Part shown: positions 44,720 to 56,950 of the stretch, piece by piece
Position numbering within the stretch: position 1 is the first letter of the stretch
Layout: each line of letters begins with the position of its first letter
DNA from: Linepithema humile
Lineage: Eukaryota > Arthropoda > Insecta > Hymenoptera > Formicidae
Direction: 5' to 3'
Length of the DNA stretch: 64,000 nucleotides
Assembly: GCF_040581485.1 (NCBI RefSeq)
Contig: NC_090135.1
Coordinates: 5,697,001-5,761,000, forward strand
Program-made: the position numbers and the translations under genes
The notes under the pieces: generated by a model
Told to the model about the DNA's origin: nothing
The model's input: the letters and a program-made list of their open reading frames with translations, nothing else
Databases searched by the model: none

Positions 44720-47700
44720 TTAGTGAATCGCGTAACCGTAAGGAACGGAACAACGACTATTGAGAAATCTACGTTTTAATAGCACAGGAGTACAAGCTTT
44801 CACTTCGTCGCGAGTTATTAACTCGTGAAAAGCCGTACGCCGAATTGCTCTGAAACGTAGATTTATCGATGTTCTATGTGACTTTCCTTCTTCACTTTCC
44901 TCTTCTCGTCCCTCTCGCTCTTTTTGCAATATTAATTCTCTTATACTATTAAAATTAACTGAGCATGAGTTTGCAAAGTTTAGGGTTATACCCTTTACTT
45001 TGCAAACTTTGTGCGTGAGTCCTTTCGGTGTGCGAACAACGTAAGCATAAAATTTCGGGCCACCGGATATAAACGCCTCGATGTAACTACCGGACCCATA
45101 GCTTTCGAGTTCGTTCGTTATATCGCCCAAAAAATTACCCGTACGCGGCTCGTATTCGGAAGGATCACCGCTGCTTACATAAATGCAAGAATCGGTATCA
45201 TAATATAAAACGCGTCGATCTAAGCGTTCTAAATATTTATACAACACTAATCGCGCTAGCGCCGTCGTGTACGCCGCTAAAACGACGTTGGTAAGAGGCG
45301 AGGGAACGTCGGCCTCTTCCGAAAGAAGAATTTAAACAACTTCGCGACCGAACGTAATCCCGAATTTTTCGCGATATTGTTACTTTCGAGAACAATACCT
45401 TCGGTTTCTTCGTAATCGCGAAGATATCGTTCTTTAGCCTCGTCATCGGTACATTCACTCGGCCACCCGCTGGTTTCTTGTTTTAATTTTAAAAATGTAT
45501 TAATATATTCGGCGAATAATCCACCCTGCCGCGTACCGTGATCGTAGCGTGTTGCGTTGTACTGCCAAATCTCGCTAACCTCCGACACGAAATAACCTTT
45601 TTCAAGCGCTTTGCGATATTCGCACGATACCCATGTACCCGTAAATTCACGTTCGGAAGGCACGTGTGTACAATTTTCGCGTGAAAATGTTTTGCAGCAA
45701 CTGCGGCACAACGCGAATAACAATTTTCCGCGTACGCGATACGGTAACACGGGGTGAAAGAGATCGCGCGGTGCGAGTACTTTGCAACGTACGAGGCCTT
45801 CGACGGAGTCGAAATTGTAATTCGGGCCTTCTCCGATTAGTACCGAACATTCCTCACCGACATACACCGTGGGATGTCCGATCGGAAAAGTACCCGTTTT
45901 TAAAACATACGGATACAGAGAACATACATCGATGTATCGTATCTTCTCTGTACCCGTAATTTCATATCGAGTCGCAACATTCCCCGTACGCCCGCCGTAA
46001 AACGCATCGCGCGGATTGAGCGGTTCGTTTTCAACCATTTGATGGTGCTGTAAATATTCCCGCATTACGCTATTTACAGCCATTGCACGATCGAAATCGC
46101 ACTCCCATTTTTCCGTCACCGTGTATCCGCATTTTCGAAGACGATATGTCGTTGCGACGGTATGCTCATAACGCAAATCAATCGTATTCCTACGTTCGCT
46201 GTTTACGGAGAGGTTACTGTCGCGGTTGATTCTAAAGCACGACGGGCAACCGTGCCAAAAGCATCCGTGAAATTGAAACACGTGATGTCGTGTTACGCCG
46301 TTTTCTAACGATTCGTAATATCCGTCGACGAGTGTGCCGTCAAGTACGCGATATTCGCGGGTACGCCCTGCGTGAATAATGGGATGACCGAGCTCTCGCT
46401 CCATCTACACCAACCAACGCAGTGCTTTGCGCGATTGCGTATTCACGTGTCTGTAGCCACCCGATGGAATTATACCAATCTCGCTTTCACGCAGAAAGTT
46501 TTTTCTAAAAACCCTCATACACGTGGAAGCGATTGTTGTACATTCCTCGAATGGGCACACTTTTCCGCGCCTCAGGAAAATTTTCCAAAAAGCCATGCAC
46601 GCTCGTCTAAGAATATCCACGTCGTTGCGACAATAGCGCAATATCTCGAGTTGAAAATCAAAAATATAATTCGCCCGGGTTACTTGTCGTGCCATGCTAA
46701 AAACTGTTCGCGTTCTTTCGTATTCATAGTTTCCGGAGAGTAATACTCGACGCCCGGCAACGGTCCTACATAGAATTGATTATTGAGTGTGTTAAATAAA
46801 TGCGGAAAGACGCCTTTATCCAAAGTATTCGCCAGCCCGAAAGCTTTTGGTAATTTGGATAACCGCATCGGCATATAATTAACACTGTCGATAAATTTGG
46901 TATTTCCTACCGTTAGTACTATGATTTTAGTACCGCTCAAAATTACACGAGGTTCTGTCGAAATACCGCTTTCTACTAAATATCGGAGGATAAATTGCGC
47001 GTCGAACGATTTTGCGTTATGAGCAATACAAATTATTTTTTTTAAATATATCGTCGGACGCGTCGCGAAATTTACAAATTCTTTAACGGGATCGTGACGA
47101 AATGTAAATTCGCGGATACCGCACCAACGACACCGCACCGACATATCTTCTATTTCCGCGCACGATTCGCAAATCTGCTGCGCGACGCAGAGAATAGGCA
47201 CGTGAATTTTTACATTAGCGGTACCTCGAAGCGTTTCATCCTGTCGTGTTTCGAAATCGTAAAACACGAATGCGGAGAGGTTTTCTGTTTTCGACACGTG
47301 TTCATCCTCATTTTGATCTTTGAAATGCTCTTCCGAAGAGCGACCCGCGATGCTACTCAAAGCTCGATTGATCGTCATCATGCAGCAATAATGATTTAGC
47401 GGTTGGTGAGAACGACACGTGAAACAGAAAGCCGCGCCGCATTCGTGCTGTTTCTTTCGTTCGATTACACGACCGCACTCGCTGCAAAATCGTATAACGC
47501 TGCAAACGCTTTGAAGCGAATGCTCGTCGTACGATTTTTGCGCGCAATGACGCTCGAGGCATGCGCGATTAAAAAATTCGCGATTACATTCCGTGCAGCG
47601 TATTCGCTCATGTTCGAATCTCTCGCAAGTTGGAACCATGTTACAACGCGGGCATTTATTAGAGCATCGATGCCCTTTCGCGTCACTGCGATAAGCTACG

Positions 47701-49333
47701 TTGCACGGAATGCAATACCCTCTACTTCCAACAGCGGCTCTTAAATTTAAAATCACGCTATAATGACGCGATTCGGCGACAAATAAAATATTTAATCGAG
47801 ATATAGGTTCTCGATGTAGAGAGGCTAGCACCGCTGTTCCGTCGAATAACGGTTTACCCCCGCGACCAAAAGTGTCGGAATTGTAAACTATTATCGCGAC
47901 ATTTTCCGCGGCTAAATATTGTTGGAAATGTTCGATTTCCCTAATTCCGCAGCCGACTTCCGGAATCGCGATACCGACTTTTTTCGTCAACTCGCCGGCA
48001 AGTTCGCGTTGCGACGACGAATTTCGTGTTCTCACCGCGTTCCATCTCGCATGCAACTCGCCTGTACGCACATTTCCACGCTCGTTATTAATCTGTGCCG
48101 TCACGAGCGCGCGAGGAAAACACAGATTATCGCTGTTGTTTATTGTTAAAATCGAACGTTTACCAACAATATCTAGAGCGTTATATCCACATCCCGCGGG
48201 AGGAGTGATACGAAAAACGCGGATATTAAACTCTTGCGGTACGTTTAACCCCCCTGAACTTTGAGCTAATAAACTCACGAGATTCCAAATGTTCTCGGGA
48301 GTCAAATCGTTCGCCGGACGGAACGATATTCCAGCGGGGCCGTGAAAAAGAGCCGGAGAGTCGAAAGACAATCCAACATAATCTCCCGGTACGCATGAAA
48401 ATATCGTGTAAGAGTGAATTTCGCGAAACGCGTTTTCCAATCGTGTGTAAACCTCCCCTCCTCCCTCGGGAAACGGAAGTATACGGAATCTAGCCTCTCT
48501 ACCCTCTATCCCGAAATTTCTAAACCTACGCGTGTTTTCCGATACTAATTCTATATAATTAAAATTATCGCCGACCTGATTATTATTCCGACGCCTTTCC
48601 GCCGCCGATGCTGCATCGATATCCTCCGCTCGCCTCGTTTTCTCCTCCGTTCTTTCCTCTTCCTGCGGCGCTGTTTCGAAGTCGTCGGTTTCGCCAGTCG
48701 ATTCCACACCCGACCGAGTTTCCTCCGGCTCTTCTTCTCTACCACCACCTGTTTGAACTGCAAAAGTCAAAATTAAAAAATTAGCGAATTAATTAGAAAA
48801 TTTGATAAAATATATTTTATATCTTCATGCTTGAATTTTATTTGCAATAAAAATCGAAAAATTTGTAGTGTTAAATCAGCTCACCTCTAAATTTTCTTCT
48901 TTTTTATTTTACACCCTCACTGAGAGAAATACTTTTGTAAGAATTACAAATTTTCATTTGTTGACTTATGATTTGTTCAGGATACGATAAATTCGCTACC
49001 ATTACAAACAATGATCCGTTTTTTTGTCATTTTAACATATCACATATCGTCTGTGCAACAAATTTCATTTGCTCATCCCTCTTTGTTCTGATTACAAAAT
49101 TGTTTGACATAGGTACTGACACAGTTAGTAAATTCAACAAATATGTCGATAATAGTTCTTATTGCTAATGCTTTTTGCACCACCAACAAATTAAAATATT
49201 CGAATTTGTTGCTGCAGCAAATGAAATGCGCGGACGAAAGTGCGCAGCGATAGCACATGTTTCGGCTTGTCGTAACGGCAAACTTCTAATGTGCGCTCGT
49301 TTTCCTTTCGTTTCCACAACTGTGATCAGTAAA

Positions 49334-52300
49334 ATGAGTGGTGAAGAGAAACAAGCCGAACAAGATGCTGTTTCCGAGCGGCTGAGACGTTGGGGTTTGA
49401 GTAATCAAGTTGTGCAAGCATTCAAAGGTAAGTCATAATGTTTTCATTTCATGTTATTAGTAACCTTACTTTTTCATTTCTTTGTCTCACTGTTTGTTGC
49501 ATCATTCTCTAGTTGAATTCTGTACGATCCGAAGAATTACTTAATCCTATTTTCATGTTTTTGACACATAACCTATTTTACTTTAACAAAATAATTACCT
49601 CTATTATGATGTAAAAGATTTCACAAAATATGCTAGTCTATTATATTTTTTATTTTATTGATGTATGATGCATTTGTTTGTACACAGAAAAAAAATTAGT
49701 ATCAAACTAAAATTTATATACTTCAATTAATGCGATCATCATCTCATATAGTATTTGATATTAATTATAATGTGATTATATATGAGAATAAGATTTTTAA
49801 TCAATTATCTTAGTTAAACATTCACACACAAATCGAGTAATTATAAATATTGTTTAATACTTAATTGCATTATTTACATTAATCATTTATATTATAAATT
49901 TTTGAGTATTTAATTATAAATTTTTAGGCAATTATTTTAATTTTAATAAGAAAATTAATCGATTAAATTTTTTATTAAAATAATTGCCTAAAAAGCTATA
50001 ATATAAATAATCATGATAAATGTAATCAATTAATGCAATTAAGTACATATATGTTTTATATAAGGTATTTAGTTATTTAGTACTGTTATTTAGTACGGTA
50101 TTTAATTAATTGATTAAATTTTTAATGTTTAATTAAGATAATTAAAAATCTAAATCTTACATATGATCACGTTATGATAAATGCCCAACACTGGTTTCAT
50201 GTAAAAACAATAATATATAATTTTCTTAGAAGAATTTGATCGATAATCTTAATTAAATGTCAACAATAATATAATTTTATTTTAATATTATAATAGTTTA
50301 TCTCAAGAATATAATATATATATTATTGTCTTAATTTTATTATAATAATTTTTTAGTTTGAACATATACTTCTAACATGTTTTTTCTTTTGAAGAAAATT
50401 ATTCTTGAATAAATAATATATTTTTCATGGCAGAATTATATAATATTAAACAAACAGGTAATTTTTATTTATTTAATGCTATATAATCCCTTTTCAAGAT
50501 TTATATGTTGAGAATAAAGATATTCAAAACAAGAAGTCTTTTTTTCTGTGTAGAAATAAAATAGTTAATATTAAATATGTCTTTTAGTTTGTGTGCCACA
50601 TACATATTTTAAGAGAAGATTGCTCTGCTTATAGATCAAAAAATTACTCAGCAAGTATTTCCTTATATAGATCAAGATACAATACGTGAATTAATTCCAC
50701 TGGCTGGGGAAAGGCTATTATTTAATATTAAATTTAAAGCTGAAATCCAAAACGTTCAGATCCAAAACGCTGAGATTTTACAAATTCATGATCCCATTGA
50801 CATATTAAGAGATACTGAGGTAATAAAATAAAAAAATTATTATTAAATAAGTAAAAAAAATATGATAGTTAAGATATTTATTTTCTTTTTTTCTTTACTT
50901 TCACATTACAGGAGATCCAGCTTTCTGAACAGGTCATAATCAATACTGAGGTTGAAGTAAATGTACAAGAGGATCTTACAGAGGATCTTATTAATAAGGA
51001 TCTTACAGAAGAGTTACAAACCAGAATTACAGCTGTTACTGGTAAAGGATCAATATTGTTTCACTATAACACTATTTTCTGTGCAGAGTTATATTATTTT
51101 TAGTTATGCCATTTTCTTTATAAATGCAGATGGTGCAGTAACATTGAATAATAATACACGCAATAATAGAAATAATATTGAACCTTCTTCAACTCAGCTA
51201 AAAGAGAGAGAGAGAAGATTTCAAACTCCTTATCAATCAAAAAATGACGTTGAAAATGAAGAAAACTCTGAATATGTGAGTTATAAAATCAATTCCTCTT
51301 ATTGAAAAATATTATTAAAAAATATAAAAGTAAAAGTACTGAAGGCATTGACATCTTTTATGTAATTTTAAAATTTAAGATAATTTTAAATTTAAAAGTT
51401 AATTTTTTATTAGAAGTAAAATATAATTGCTACTTAATTTTGCAGGACTTGAGATCAATATTAAAAAGTAGTGATAAAGGACGAATTGTACTTCAGGCTT
51501 ATGAAACAGAAAAAAAATTAAACAACAAATATCGAAATTATCTAGCTGAGGCTATTATTAATTCAGAACTGAAAAATGACCTGGACAAGCGGTAAGTTGT
51601 ATAGTATTTAATTAATAAATATGCATGATAGTTGTATCATTACTTTAATTAAATGTGTCACTCAAGAAAATTACTACAAGAGGATTAAGTTGATTGCATT
51701 TTAAACTGTCTATTAGACTTTTAGATATTCTTCTTTGAAAATTTCTTGATAGATAGTGATATTATGTGCCAAACATATATATCATTAAGCTAGTACATAT
51801 ATGTATATATATCATTAGACTCCTACGGTCAAACTTTGTATTTTCTTGTTATTTATACATGCATCATGGAATATTAATTTTTTTTACTGTATGCTTTATT
51901 GGTTAGAAATTTTTGGTTCATGTTTTCTTTTAAAGAAATATCTGAATTTTTTTCTTAAATTATGGACTACATCATATGTTTTCTTACCTTTAACTTTATT
52001 TTTTCTTATTATTTTTTCTCAACCCCAAACCTTTTTATATCGTTATTCTGCTTTTTATGAATTTTGTTTTAAAAAGTAATTAACACCTATACTTTATAAT
52101 TATACTGAAATGCTTTTTATTGAATGCTCTATATTGCATAAACATTGCTTTCAGCTTGTCATGTGATCGGCTTGATATGATTTCACAAAAAATTTTACAG
52201 ATTTTTCCTACTGAAACAAAGGTAATTTTATTTCTTATACAGTTATAAAAAACTTCTTTTTTAATTTAAGGATTTTTATTGAAATTCTGTTATGTAGTCT

Positions 52301-53892
52301 TTTAAATAGCTTTATATTGAATTGATATATATATATCTAGGCTTTATATTTACTTCTCTCTAGCTGTCTTTTTTTCTATAGGAAATATACATTGATATAG
52401 ATCCTAGTAGTGGTATTTGCAACACTGGAAAGGGTAAACTATACAGTAAGTGGTATAATAAACGCCGGCAACTTATCCGTTTGAATTTGATTTCATCAGG
52501 AGGAAGAAAAGAGCATCGAAAGGGTAAAAAACGTGAAAGAGAAAATGACGGTTTGGTCTTATTTTGTTTTGTTTTTTTAGTGAATATATTTTATTTAAAA
52601 CGGTCGAATAAAAAAAATCTATTTCTTTTTAGAAATTGATGAATCCATTGAGGTTCATGATGCTTTACTGTGGCTAAGGAACAGTTCTCAACCTTGGCCA
52701 AAAGTACTAGAATATTGGCAGCTGACTTCAAGTCAGCGGTGGATCGAATTAGTGAGAGGAAACCTATCTATAGGAGAATATATGGCCCAGTATCCAGCTC
52801 TGGATAACGAAAAAGGGTACACACTGGTAAGCAAACACAGCATCAGATTTATTAACATGTGTTAACATTCTGTTAACACTTTTAATATGCAAGTACCTAA
52901 GACATAAGTATAAAAGTAATAACAATTTTTGTTTTTCTGGAGATTTTGTTTTAATTCCAATACGAAATAAATTTAGGAATTTGGTATTAGATATTTGATA
53001 TTAAAATCATTATTATCTTGATTATCATTATCTTTTTTGTAGATTTTTTCTATATTTACATTTTTTTTTGTAGCTTGAGCTTGATTTTGAGAGGAAATAT
53101 ACTGACAAATTTATGAAATTGTTTGTGAACTGGCGGAAACTATCAGATTTTTTATTTGGAAAAATATCTGCAAAATTAAAAGATTTTTGCAATGATGAAG
53201 TTTCTGATGGTAAAAAAATTGTCAGAAATTAGTTTAAAAAAAATGTTCCTTTCGAGATTATTATAACTATTTACTTTTTTCAGATCTCAAGACACTTCAA
53301 GTGTTGAATAATCTTTCTTATTTGTTTGCTCCTATAAATGCAAGGAAACAAACTAAACAAATAAAAGAGTGGCGTCCATCTAAGGCTGAAGTGCAGGAAA
53401 GTTTTGTTCTTCATGTTAAAGTGAGTTCATATTTTTTGTGATCTTTTGCAGTTTTCAATTAATATCTAATAACATAATAAAAACCTCACAGCATGAAGCT
53501 GAACATTTTATAAAGTCTAAATTATATTTTATTTGCAGATAATTGGAGATTTGGAAGTACAACTTAGAGCTCGGGAGGCAAAACTGATTCAATACGGTTG
53601 TACATTTCAACCTTTGGTGGCAATCATTGGACCAGAACTAGCCTGTATTGAGCAGAGTTTCGTCGTTCTAGGAGTCAAAAAATATTATAAAGTGGACACT
53701 CCTTTGAAAGCGGTAGATATTTGTTTCAAAATTTTCCACGTTCTACATATTCAGTATCCTCCTGAGTGCGCTCAATTATGGCAGTTCCTTCAGCGTGCTG
53801 CCTATGAGATGCCACGAAATCGTCAATACGACCCTCATTATAGTGGAGTCGAAGCTCTTTTGCGCGAATTTTCTCAATTTTCTAAAAATTAG
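49334..53892 (+). CDS. SAM-domain accessory protein of the CACTA-like element (11 exons)
   Basis: Eleven exons join in phase: 49334-49427, 50635-50819, 50912-51041, 51130-51275, 51446-51591, 52155-52221, 52382-52550, 52633-52826, 53074-53209, 53284-53420 and 53539-53892. All have GT donors and AG acceptors and no internal stop. Exons 1-2 form a sterile-alpha-motif-like fold: LRRWGLSNQVVQAFK, then QDTIRELIPLAGERLLF. The middle is hydrophilic, with Glu-rich and Lys/Arg-rich linkers (GRKEHRKGKKRERE). The C-terminal ~250 residues are conserved-looking, with WLRNSSQPWPKVLEYW, VNWRKLSDFLFGKI and QRAAYEMPRNRQYDP. SAM domains usually oligomerise, so it may assemble the transposition complex; that is inference. 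It lies 180 bp upstream of the transposase-like gene. Confidence 0.8.
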
Positions 53893-54075
53893 TGTTGTCT
53901 TTCTAGATTAAGTTTTATAAAAACAAGTTTTGTATGTTCTTTTATGTGTATACGATTTGTGATTTATTTTTAGTTTATTTTTTTTAATTTAGCAAGTTTA
54001 TTAATGTTAAAATTTATATGATTTATTTTTAGTGCATTTTTTTAGTTTAGTTAGTTTATTAATATTAAAGTAAAA

Positions 54076-56547
54076 ATGCCTGTATGTAGCTTGTGTCACG
54101 TAAACCTCCTATCCATTCGAAGCTTGTTAATTCACCTTGAAATAAGACATTCCATAAATAATACATTCAAATGTGGAGAAAATCTTTGTTTTAGAACATT
54201 CAGTTTAAAAAATTCCTTTAAAAAACATTTGCAGACAACTCACAAATTTTCAATGGAATGTGAAGTAAAAAAGAAAGAAACTATTGAGAATGATTTATGT
54301 AGTAACAGTACATCAGAAATTAATTTTGACTTTACTGAGAATAATGAGCCAAATATTAATGACAATATTAATGACATAAAATGTGTTACTTCTAAAAAAT
54401 TTTCATCATTGCTAAGACAGTCAGTTGATTTGTTTGTTGCAAAACTTTATAGTAATCCTCATTTTCCCAGAAATTTAATTCAAAAAGTAGTTGTCGATTC
54501 CAGTTTAATGGTTGGGAGCGAATACGTGACACTTTTAAGAGAAAAAGTTTTAAATGTTCTACAAACTGGTCAGTGCGCTCAAAATGAAGTTCTAGACATA
54601 GAGTTAATGTTTAAGATATTAGAAAACCCTTTCAAACATTTACAATCAGAATATCTTTGTTGCAAATATTTTTCAAATGCAGGTGATTATATAGTTCCAA
54701 TTCCATATGAAATGGGTAAAATGTTTTGTGCAGAAAGATGTAATAATACTATGAAGGGAAAATATATTTCTGTATATGGTCAGTATATTCCATTAGATTC
54801 TATGCTACAAAAGTTTTTTGAATTGCCTGGTGCTTTAAAAGAAACTTTAAATTACATGGATTTCCTTGAAAAAGATAGTAAGGGTCTTCATAACTTTGTC
54901 CAGGGCTTCTTATGGGCAAAAAAAAAACAAAAATATAGTAAAGAGGATATTGTTTTTCCTTTGTTTGTATATTTCGATGATTTAGAGGTAAACAATCCTC
55001 TAGGAAGTCATTCAGGAAAACTTGGTGCTGTCTATGTGACAGTGCCATGTCTCCCTCCAGAATGTTGTTCCATTCTAAAAAATATTTTTTTAGTACTTTT
55101 ATTTGAAAGTTGGACGAGACCATATTTTAAAAATAAGGCAACCTTTGCTCCTCTTGTAAATGTTTTAAAAAGACTCGAAAATGATGGTATTACTATTAAA
55201 AGTAGTGAAGGAGATAAGCATGTTTATTTTGTATTAGCACTTATCACTGGTGATAATTTAGGCTTAAATGGAGTTCTTGGAATGGTAGAGTCATTTTCTG
55301 CAAACTATTTTTGCAGAATTTGCAAAATGCATAAATCTGACACACAAGATGCGAATATAGGATGTGTAGAAGAATGTGCACTTTTGAGAGATCCTATTAG
55401 TTATAAAGAGGACTTAAAGTTAAACGACTATACACAAACAGGATTAAAAGAAGAATGTACGTTTCATGAAGTACCATCATATCATATGGTTGAAAATCTA
55501 AGTGTAGATGAGCTTCATGATCTAAGAGAAGGCCTTTGTAATATTGTTATGATCCATGTTATCACTAATCTTATAAATAGTAAATATTTTACTTTGGAAA
55601 ATTTGAATAACAGGATGCTGATGTTTGATTATGGTCCAAAACATTCTATAAATAAACCTCCTTGTATAACAACTGATAATCTTTTTAAAAAACAAAAACT
55701 GAAAATGACTGGATCCGAAATTCTTTGCTTTGTCAGATTATTTGGAGTAATTGTGGGTGATCTTGTTAATGAAGAAAACCAGTTTTGGCAATTATATTTA
55801 TTACTGCGTCAAATAATGGACATTGTATTGGCAAAGAGATTGTATAAAGGAGCCGCTTTTCAATTAAAAGCTCTCATAGAAGAGCATCATAGATTGTTTA
55901 TCTCTTTAACTGGAAAATGTTTAACTCCTAAAATGCACATTTTTATACATTATCCTAGAGTTATTGCAGAAAGTGGCCCTATATCTCACTTGTCTACTAT
56001 TCGAAAAGAAGCAAAGCATAGAGACCTGACTCAGTCTGCAAAATCTAACATGTCTCGCGTAAATATTGCACATTCTCTGGCTGTCAAACATCAATTAGGC
56101 ATGTGCTATCGCTTTATTTCCAAAGAAGGCATAATTCCAGACACACAAATCGGTTCAGGCCAAATTCTTTTTTTGAATGAATTATTACCTTTCTTTGAAA
56201 ACCTTTCAATTGATCTTAGAGGAACAGAATGTATGAGTTCAAATTGGGTGGAATATAAGGGAACTATTTATAAGAAAGGAATGGTTGTAGCGACAGGTGC
56301 TCATGATTTGTGCCCAAGTTTTGGAAAAATAAAACTAATTCTTCATCCTAGTTACGATGCTTGTCCTATTCTTGTTTGTAATGTCCTTAAGAATATTGGT
56401 TTATACGAACATGTTTTAGGATATGAAATAGAAGAGACTGATGATTGGTTATGTATAAAATTAAATGATTTACTTGATTATAAACCCCTTTATGCGCATA
56501 CAATGGCTACCGGAAAAAAAATTGTTGTGCTTCATTATAGTATTTAG
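54076..56547 (+). CDS. CACTA/EnSpm-like transposase (823 residues, intronless)
   Basis: Starts with MPVCSLCHVNLLSIRSLLIH, two C2H2-type fingers in the first 60 residues, then a linker. A large core has GDNLGLNGVLGMVESFSANY and FCRICKMHKSD, a Cys cluster of the type seen in Tnp_2-like transposases. The C-terminal part reads GKCLTPKMHIFIHYPRVIAE, a K-x-H...HYP pattern found in CACTA transposase-associated domains (DUF4218-like), then SLAVKHQLGMCYRF. The frame is uninterrupted with a strong coding look. It is probably the enzyme that recognises the CACTG ends. The family assignment is by pattern; individual catalytic residues were not assigned. Confidence 0.7.
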   Translation: MPVCSLCHVNLLSIRSLLIHLEIRHSINNTFKCGENLCFRTFSLKNSFKKHLQTTHKFSMECEVKKKETIENDLCSNSTSEINFDFTENNEPNINDNINDIKCVTSKKFSSLLRQSVDLFVAKLYSNPHFPRNLIQKVVVDSSLMVGSEYVTLLREKVLNVLQTGQCAQNEVLDIELMFKILENPFKHLQSEYLCCKYFSNAGDYIVPIPYEMGKMFCAERCNNTMKGKYISVYGQYIPLDSMLQKFFELPGALKETLNYMDFLEKDSKGLHNFVQGFLWAKKKQKYSKEDIVFPLFVYFDDLEVNNPLGSHSGKLGAVYVTVPCLPPECCSILKNIFLVLLFESWTRPYFKNKATFAPLVNVLKRLENDGITIKSSEGDKHVYFVLALITGDNLGLNGVLGMVESFSANYFCRICKMHKSDTQDANIGCVEECALLRDPISYKEDLKLNDYTQTGLKEECTFHEVPSYHMVENLSVDELHDLREGLCNIVMIHVITNLINSKYFTLENLNNRMLMFDYGPKHSINKPPCITTDNLFKKQKLKMTGSEILCFVRLFGVIVGDLVNEENQFWQLYLLLRQIMDIVLAKRLYKGAAFQLKALIEEHHRLFISLTGKCLTPKMHIFIHYPRVIAESGPISHLSTIRKEAKHRDLTQSAKSNMSRVNIAHSLAVKHQLGMCYRFISKEGIIPDTQIGSGQILFLNELLPFFENLSIDLRGTECMSSNWVEYKGTIYKKGMVVATGAHDLCPSFGKIKLILHPSYDACPILVCNVLKNIGLYEHVLGYEIEETDDWLCIKLNDLLDYKPLYAHTMATGKKIVVLHYSI

Positions 56548-56754
56548 AATAGTTAAATATCCAATTAATAAATGTATGTATACATTATAATTATATGTAT
56601 GTATGTATACATTATAATTATATCAACAATATATTATATAATTATATTATTATTATATGAGATAATTATACAAAAATAAATTGTCTAAATAATTCACGTC
56701 ATTGCTTTTTTTCTTCATTAAAAATTCTATAATATGAATATAAAACAGAACAGC

Positions 56755-56950
56755 GAAAGATTCTAGTAAATCAGCAGCTATTTGTGCAAATGTGAATTAA
56801 AGACAGCGATCACGCGTAACTTTTTCCCTAACGGAAAGGTGAAAAATGAAAAATTTTGCCATTGAAAATAATATGTAAAAAGTTACGCATGATCGCTGCC
56901 CTTAACTCACATTTGCACAAATAACTACTGATTTGTTAAAATCTTTCATA
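56755..56950. repeat. Stem-loop near the 3' end of the CACTA-like element
   Basis: Arms of about 60 bp (ATTTGTGCAAATGTGAATTA...GCGATCACGCGTAAC against GTTACGCATGATCGC...CACATTTGCACAAAT) are separated by about 60 bp. It could be a small foldback insertion or a subterminal transposase-binding hairpin. Confidence 0.75.

Noticed and set aside
51846..52079. 77-codon Phe/Leu-rich frame
   Set aside because: It lies within an intron of the SAM-domain gene; the T-rich composition explains the hydrophobic look.
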